DNA of 10,022 nt from an uncultured Collinsella sp. (GTDB lineage: Bacteria; Actinomycetota; Coriobacteriia; Coriobacteriales; Coriobacteriaceae): assembly GCA_934654625.1 (NCBI GenBank), contig CAKUGM010000054.1, positions 1-10,022 of the forward strand, read 5' to 3'. Position 1 is the stretch's first letter. Each line of letters begins with the position of its first letter. Positions 6,624 to 10,022 of this stretch are shown piece by piece. A model generated the notes under the pieces. It saw nothing but the letters and a program-made list of their open reading frames with translations, was not told where the DNA came from and made no database searches. A program made the translations under genes and the position numbers.

Positions 6624-7721
6624 ATGGCCAATTCAACGCAACCAAATCACATCATCATTTGCGACGCTTCCGCCTTTCGCGCGTTACGCTGCGAGCGTCG
6701 CCGATACCAAAGCCTTGGTTGGAGGCCCCTGAGTTCCCGCGAGATTCAACTTGCCGTTTCCCGCAGCAGCGCCAATGCCAATTGCATCGATTACGACCTT
6801 CTAGAGCAGCTGGGCGTCTGGAGCCCAGGCGAAAAGCTGCATCTGCTGGTTAACAACCAAAGCAAAAGAAGGCACACCGGCCCCGTCTCAATGCATGTCT
6901 TATCAAAGCCGCTCCCCATGGGATCATTATGCAATATTGCACCGGGAATCGATATCCTCTCCCCAGTCATGATTGCGGCCCAATATGCAAGCTGCCACCC
7001 ATTTGGAGAAACATATGCATTCTTCGAAGAGCTCAGCAGCAAGATAACCTTCGCAGAACCAGGCTATAAGGACTGGCTTGCAGACTCCGATTCAGATGAC
7101 ATCTCAAGCGAGGAACTAATCACTGCATCCAACACATCGATATCGATTCCAAAAACGCGCTTTTTCAAATGCGAAGCAGTGCTCACTCCAAACGAGCTCA
7201 ATAACTGGATTAAAAGAATCAACTGGTGTCCGGGGCTAATTCAAGCACGCTCTATAGCACCTTATGTTTTGGGCAAAGCACGCTCTCCTATGGAAATCAT
7301 GATGTTCGGAATGTTCTGCCTGCCAATGTCACACGGAGGATTTGCCTGTAAAGACGGCGTCTCTAACCATCGGATCGATTTCAATGAGCAGGCAACTACG
7401 GTCTCGGGTATGCCTTATGCAATTGGCGATCTAGTGTTTCCCGCCAGCAGTGAAATCCTGGAATATAAGGGCCACCCTCACGATTCAAAGGAATCACGCA
7501 TCAGGGATGAAAAGCGCGAGGCCGGACTGAGCGCAATGGGATTCAGAGTCACATCTATCAACAACGAGCAGATAAAAGATGCCGCTGCGCTTGAGGCTAT
7601 AGCTAAGAGGCTCTATCGTCAGTCGGGATTACGGTTTCGCTACTACATTGACGCCTACCGAACCAAGCAATACCAGCTCATGCGCGAACTGACCACTTGG
7701 ATGCGGGGTGAGAATGAATAA
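6624..7721 (+). CDS. PD-(D/E)XK nuclease-like protein (DUF559/AbiEi-like)
   Basis: A 365-residue soluble protein with GAGGGG just before the ATG. The C-terminal half carries the conserved pattern of DUF559/Vsr-like nucleases: LGKARSPMEIMMF (216-228), IGDLVFP (267-273), EILEYKG (277-283), then RIRDEKREAGLSAMGFRVTSI and a final helix ending in YRQSG. Glu224, Asp269 and the E280-x-K282 pair are the likely catalytic set and all are present. The N-terminal half has HVLSKPLPMGSL and a segment around ILSPVMIAAQYAS, as in AbiEi-type proteins of actinobacteria, but I cannot see a clear winged-helix motif. Such proteins are common and poorly described in Coriobacteriia. No partner gene lies next to it: the upstream gene is membrane-anchored, and the downstream gap holds no credible ORF. 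It may be a solitary toxin-antitoxin-like or defence nuclease; this is inference. Confidence 0.75.
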   Translation: MANSTQPNHIIICDASAFRALRCERRRYQSLGWRPLSSREIQLAVSRSSANANCIDYDLLEQLGVWSPGEKLHLLVNNQSKRRHTGPVSMHVLSKPLPMGSLCNIAPGIDILSPVMIAAQYASCHPFGETYAFFEELSSKITFAEPGYKDWLADSDSDDISSEELITASNTSISIPKTRFFKCEAVLTPNELNNWIKRINWCPGLIQARSIAPYVLGKARSPMEIMMFGMFCLPMSHGGFACKDGVSNHRIDFNEQATTVSGMPYAIGDLVFPASSEILEYKGHPHDSKESRIRDEKREAGLSAMGFRVTSINNEQIKDAAALEAIAKRLYRQSGLRFRYYIDAYRTKQYQLMRELTTWMRGENE

Positions 7722-7801
7722 AACTCTAATGAACATGTATACTTCAATCTCGCTGCTCGCAAACAGCACTCCTGACCGTCATAAACATACGATACCATGC
7801 A

Positions 7802-7842
7802 GTATACAATTTTAGTTTTGGCGAAAAACTTGAAATATGTAC
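7802..7842. repeat. Imperfect palindrome, copy 1 of a repeated element
   Basis: The unit runs from GTATACAATTTTAGTTTT through a GGCG centre to AAAAACTTGAAATATGTAC. AGTTTT (7814-7819) pairs with AAAACT (7825-7830), and the outer arms (TACAATTTT against AAATATGTA) pair imperfectly. A strongly similar half unit occurs inverted at 7976-8000, which suggests a dispersed palindromic element rather than chance. Confidence 0.5.
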
Positions 7843-7975
7843 GCTAGAAAATAGCGCATCAAGCTCAAAATTGCTCGAACAGGACTTGAACGCGTATAAA
7901 TTGATGCAACTGATCCGACAGATCGCTTTATGCATGAAATTCCAGACCTTTTCGCATCAAGAACAGGCAACCAAT

Positions 7976-8000
7976 CGTACATATTTTAGTTTTTCCACCA
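7976..8000. repeat. Half copy of the palindromic element, inverted
   Basis: CGTACATATTTTAGTTTTTC is the reverse complement of a close variant of the right arm of the 7802-7842 palindrome. About 20 of 25 positions agree without gaps, and 11 bases (CGTACATATTT) match exactly in inverted form. The other arm is missing here, where CCACCAATTC follows. Confidence 0.5.
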
Positions 8001-8090
8001 ATTCAGGTCTCTCCATCTGCAGGAGAGGTACCAAGCGAAAAAGGGGCATTTGTAAAAACACTGAAGGTAACCCCAGTAGACCAGCTAGAC

Positions 8091-8130
8091 AAAAAGAACG
8101 GCTCCTCCCGCTGTGCGGGAGGAGCCGTTC
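8091..8130 (-). terminator. Rho-independent terminator of gdhA
   Basis: A 16-bp perfect stem (8096-8111 with 8115-8130) closes on a 3-base loop. On the minus strand it is followed by TTTTT (8095-8091). It lies 22 bases past the gdhA stop codon. Confidence 0.95.
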
Positions 8131-8152
8131 CAAACTAGCTATGAAGCAAGGG

Positions 8153-9508
8153 TTAGCAAACGCCCTGAGCGAGCATGGCGTCGGCGACCTTCTCGAAGCC
8201 GGCGATGTTGGCGCCCATGACGAAGTTGCCGTCATGACCATACTTCTTGGCGGTGTCGTCCACGTTATGGAACATACCGCGCATAAGCTGCTCGAGCTTG
8301 CCGTCGACCTCCTCGAAGGTCCAGGAAAGGTGCTCAGCGTTCTGGCTCATCTCGAGGCCGGACACGAGCACGCCACCGGCGTTTGCAGCCTTACCAGGCA
8401 TGAAGGCAACGCCGTTGGCCTGGAAGTACTCGGTAGCATCGATGGTAGTGGGCATGTTTGCGCCCTCGCCCACGACCTTGCAGCCGTTAGCAACCAGAGC
8501 CTTGGCATCCTCAAGGTGCAGAGTGTTCTCGCGAGCGCAAGGCAGCGCGATATCGCAGGGAAGCTGCCACACGCCGCGGCCGTCGCCCTCGTGCCAGGTG
8601 GCGTTCGGACGCTCATCAACGTACATAGCAAGGCTCACGCCCTTGTCGTGACCGGAGCGCTTCTTGTTGTAGATGCCCTCGAGCACCGTGTAATCGATAC
8701 CGTCGGGATCCTCGACCCAGCCCTTGGTGTCGGAGCAAGCCAGAACCTTGCCGCCCAACTGAGCGACCTTCTGCACAGCGTAAATAGCCACGTTACCGGA
8801 GCCGTGGACAACAACGTTTTTGCCCTCGAAGGAGTCATTGTTGCTCTTAAGATACTCGTCAACAAAGTACACCAGGCCGTAGCCGGTAGCCTCGGTGCGA
8901 GCAAGCGAACCGCCAAAGCTCAGGCCCTTACCGGTAAGAACACCGGTCCACTCGTTGCGCAGGCGCTTGTACTGACCAAACAGGTAAGCGACCTCACGAC
9001 CACCGACGCCCAGGTCACCGGCCGGAACGTCGGTGTTAGGGCCGATGTGGCGATACAGCTCGGTCATGAAGGACTGGCAGAAGTGCATGATCTCGTTGTT
9101 GGACTTGCCCTTGGGGTCGAAGTCGGAACCGCCCTTGCCGCCGCCCATGGGAAGCGTGGTCAGCGAGTTCTTAAGGATCTGCTCGAGACCCAGGAACTTG
9201 AGCATGCCCAACGTAACGGTGGGGTTAAAGCGCAAGCCACCCTTGTAGGGTCCGATTGCGGAGTTGAACTCAACGCGATAGCCACGGTTGACCTGGACCT
9301 TGCCGGAATCGTCGACCCAGGGAACGCGGAACATAACGATACGCTCGGGCTCGACGAGGCGCTCGAGGATGGCGGCCTCCTCGTACTCGGGGTGAGCATC
9401 GAGAGCGGGCTGCAGGGTGCCCAAGATCTCGGTTGCAGCCTGGATGAACTCGGTCTGCTCCGGATAACGAGCCTTGAGGTCCTCGAGGACCGTCTGGGTG
9501 TAGCTCAT
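8153..9508 (-). CDS. gdhA: Glutamate dehydrogenase, hexameric, probably NADP-dependent
   Basis: A 451-residue cytoplasmic enzyme, the usual length of bacterial hexameric GDH. It interconverts 2-oxoglutarate plus ammonium and glutamate. The N-terminal substrate domain shows YKGGLRFNPTV (88-98), the catalytic lysine in PMGGGKGGSDFDPKGKS (K125), and the catalytic aspartate in DVPAGDLGVGGRE (D165). The Rossmann domain has GSGNVA (236-241) followed by CSDTKG (258-263). This serine-aspartate arrangement occurs in NADP enzymes such as E. coli GdhA, so NADPH use is likely but not proved. The start is ATG 9508, because TTTGGAGG lies six bases before it; the in-frame TTG upstream is part of that ribosome site. 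Codon use is strongly biased to C/G endings, as in highly expressed genes. It is a single-gene transcript with its own promoter and terminator. Confidence 0.98.
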   Translation of the reverse strand: MSYTQTVLEDLKARYPEQTEFIQAATEILGTLQPALDAHPEYEEAAILERLVEPERIVMFRVPWVDDSGKVQVNRGYRVEFNSAIGPYKGGLRFNPTVTLGMLKFLGLEQILKNSLTTLPMGGGKGGSDFDPKGKSNNEIMHFCQSFMTELYRHIGPNTDVPAGDLGVGGREVAYLFGQYKRLRNEWTGVLTGKGLSFGGSLARTEATGYGLVYFVDEYLKSNNDSFEGKNVVVHGSGNVAIYAVQKVAQLGGKVLACSDTKGWVEDPDGIDYTVLEGIYNKKRSGHDKGVSLAMYVDERPNATWHEGDGRGVWQLPCDIALPCARENTLHLEDAKALVANGCKVVGEGANMPTTIDATEYFQANGVAFMPGKAANAGGVLVSGLEMSQNAEHLSWTFEEVDGKLEQLMRGMFHNVDDTAKKYGHDGNFVMGANIAGFEKVADAMLAQGVC

Positions 9509-9543
9509 GTAAGCCTCCAAAGTTGATGTTAAAAGCCGGAGCT

Positions 9544-9571
9544 ATCATACGACGAGGTTTCGAATCCGTAA
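9544..9571 (-). promoter_or_regulatory. Probable gdhA promoter
   Basis: On the minus strand TATGAT (9549-9544) is a good -10 box, 35 bases before the start codon. The -35 region is poor: TTACGG (9571-9566) at 16 bases is the best fit, which suggests activator dependence. Upstream, bases 9572-9670 are AT-rich with repeated ACAA-type words but no clear operator. Confidence 0.45.
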
Positions 9572-9670
9572 CAAACAAGATTGGTACGTTTTGCCATCTT
9601 TCCTAAAGCCGCTGGTAGATTGCTTAATTTTCTCTGTTAATGTCTTGTTTCGTTTCCTATGTGTTACAGG

Positions 9671-9811
9671 ATGCTGAAGGCCTATGGAAGCGGGCAGGCC
9701 GTAGAAGGAGATAAGAGCAAAGCCAGGGCAGCACAGAGGGCTCCGCTTTCTGGAAAAGCGAACTCGAGGCTCGCTATCGCAGTGGCAGCAACGCAACGCC
9801 GTTTCAAATAA
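9671..9811 (+). CDS. Doubtful small basic ORF, 46 codons
   Basis: ATG 9671 opens a frame for 46 residues, beginning MLKAYGSGQAVEGDKSK and ending LAIAVAATQRRFK, then TAA. It is rich in Ala, Arg, Lys and Ser. The ribosome site is poor (ACAGG directly before the ATG), and no family is recognised. It may be chance in a gap, or the region may carry an untranslated RNA. It is listed because nothing else explains the roughly 300 bases between the gdhA promoter and the hairpin series on the right. Confidence 0.18.
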   Translation: MLKAYGSGQAVEGDKSKARAAQRAPLSGKANSRLAIAVAATQRRFK

Positions 9812-9820
9812 GATTCAGCC

Positions 9821-9860
9821 CAAGAAAAGAGAAGCCACTCGAGATATATGCTCGAGTGGC
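9821..9860 (-). terminator. Terminator-like hairpin, minus strand
   Basis: GCCACTCGAG (9834-9843) and CTCGAGTGGC (9851-9860) form a perfect 10-bp stem with a 7-base loop. On the minus strand it is followed by TTCTCTTTTCTT, a T-rich tail, whereas the plus strand continues with CCCTG. It would therefore stop a minus-strand transcript coming from the right. No minus-strand gene is seen there, so it may shield gdhA or end an antisense RNA. Confidence 0.55.
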
Positions 9861-9873
9861 CCCTGTCCTGTCC

Positions 9874-10018
9874 TCGGTGATGTGGACACCGAAAGAAAAG
9901 GAAGCTCCTGAGCACAGACCGAAAGGAGGCAAGCACTACAGGAGCTAGGGAATTGTAAACCATCGATTCTGGGGCTCCGGCACGGTTGCAGCCGTGCCGT
10001 CCCCGAGGAGGTGACCAC
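9874..10018 (+). promoter_or_regulatory. Structured leader candidate before the next gene
   Basis: Three hairpins follow one another: TCGGTG/CACCGA (9874-9879, 9887-9892); AGCTCCTG/CAGGAGCT (9903-9910, 9939-9946), enclosing CCGAAAGG; and CGGCACGG/CCGTGCCG (9978-9985, 9992-9999), extended by GGGG/CCCC (9971-9974, 10001-10004). A strong ribosome site, GAGGAGGTG (10005-10013), comes right after, then an ATG at 10019. The arrangement suggests a regulated 5' leader such as a ribosomal-protein or metabolite-sensing leader. I do not recognise the consensus of a known riboswitch class. Confidence 0.4.
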
Positions 10019-10022
10019 ATGG
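10019..10022 (+). CDS. Start codon of a gene continuing beyond the window
   Basis: An ATG followed by G stands five bases after GAGGAGGTG, an almost perfect ribosome site. Only the first codon is inside the window, so nothing can be said about the product. Confidence 0.45.

Larger units (their letters stand above)
7722..8090. other. AT-rich intergenic gap without a credible gene
   Basis: The gap lies between two convergent genes. It holds the palindromic repeat pair listed separately, a small hairpin CGCTA/TAGCG (7842-7846 and 7852-7856) and another, CTCTCC/GGAGAG (8009-8014 and 8022-8027). A plus-strand frame stays open through much of it and on through gdhA, but it has no ribosome site and only reflects the antisense of gdhA. 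I see no clear terminator for the nuclease gene; the palindrome at 7802-7842 might act as one. Confidence 0.6.

Noticed and set aside
7800..8035. CRISPR array or T-box leader
   Set aside because: There are only two diverged inverted units with no regular spacing, and the downstream gene is on the opposite strand. The AGGAGAGGTACC stretch lacks the rest of a T-box.
7871..9526. Long plus-strand open frame of 551 codons
   Set aside because: It is the antisense of gdhA. The biased third codon positions of gdhA remove stops from the opposite strand; the frame has no ribosome site and no recognisable family, whereas gdhA is unmistakable.
9682..10020. Minus-strand open frames of 67 to 112 codons near the right end
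   Set aside because: They lack ribosome sites, run through the hairpins and the terminator-like stem, and read as low-complexity Leu/Ser/Arg-rich protein, as expected for antisense of structured GC-rich DNA.

Overview
The window looks like chromosomal DNA of a moderately GC-rich Gram-positive actinobacterium, most likely of the class Coriobacteriia (Collinsella or a relative). This rests on the style of several proteins: a lone DUF559-like nuclease of 365 residues, a membrane protein with a C-terminal zinc ribbon, and a lysine-rich membrane-anchored protein ending in a YHxxxC...PCxxC motif. It also rests on the strong AGGAGG-type ribosome sites. The assignment is by recollection of family style, not by a search.

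Layout, left to right. (1) Bases 1-74: the 5' and middle part of a tRNA-Leu(UAG) gene on the minus strand, with its promoter behind it. (2) 179-1030: a minus-strand Sel1/TPR-like repeat protein. (3) 1124-3522: a two-gene minus-strand operon, a MazG-like nucleotide pyrophosphohydrolase followed by a GIY-YIG + DUF2075 (Schlafen-group) helicase. The two genes overlap by ATGA, and the helicase gene looks AT-richer than its neighbours. This is the best candidate for a defence or nucleic-acid surveillance module here. (4) 3736-4239: a plus-strand exported protein with a twin-arginine-like signal and a possible divergent HIRAN-like domain, closed by a strong terminator. (5) 4347-5607: a minus-strand pair, a membrane protein with a zinc ribbon and a downstream cysteine-rich protein broken by an apparent one-base deletion in an A run. 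(6) 5768-6460: a plus-strand membrane-anchored protein with a terminal metal-binding-like motif, divergent from (5) across a dyad-rich 160-base region. (7) 6624-7721: a plus-strand PD-(D/E)XK nuclease-like protein (DUF559/AbiEi-like). (8) 7722-8152: a 430-base AT-rich gap holding an imperfect palindrome, a half copy of it, and the terminator of the next gene. (9) 8153-9508: gdhA, hexameric glutamate dehydrogenase, minus strand. (10) 9509-10022: the gdhA promoter, a doubtful 46-codon ORF, a minus-strand terminator-like hairpin, and a run of hairpins ending in a strong ribosome site and an ATG at 10019, probably the structured leader of the next gene.

Functionally, gdhA is housekeeping nitrogen assimilation and the tRNA is core translation. 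The rest is accessory. The MazG-like and helicase proteins are probably translated together and act on nucleotides and nucleic acids. The 365-residue nuclease stands alone with no visible partner. The membrane and exported proteins are lineage-type proteins of unknown role.
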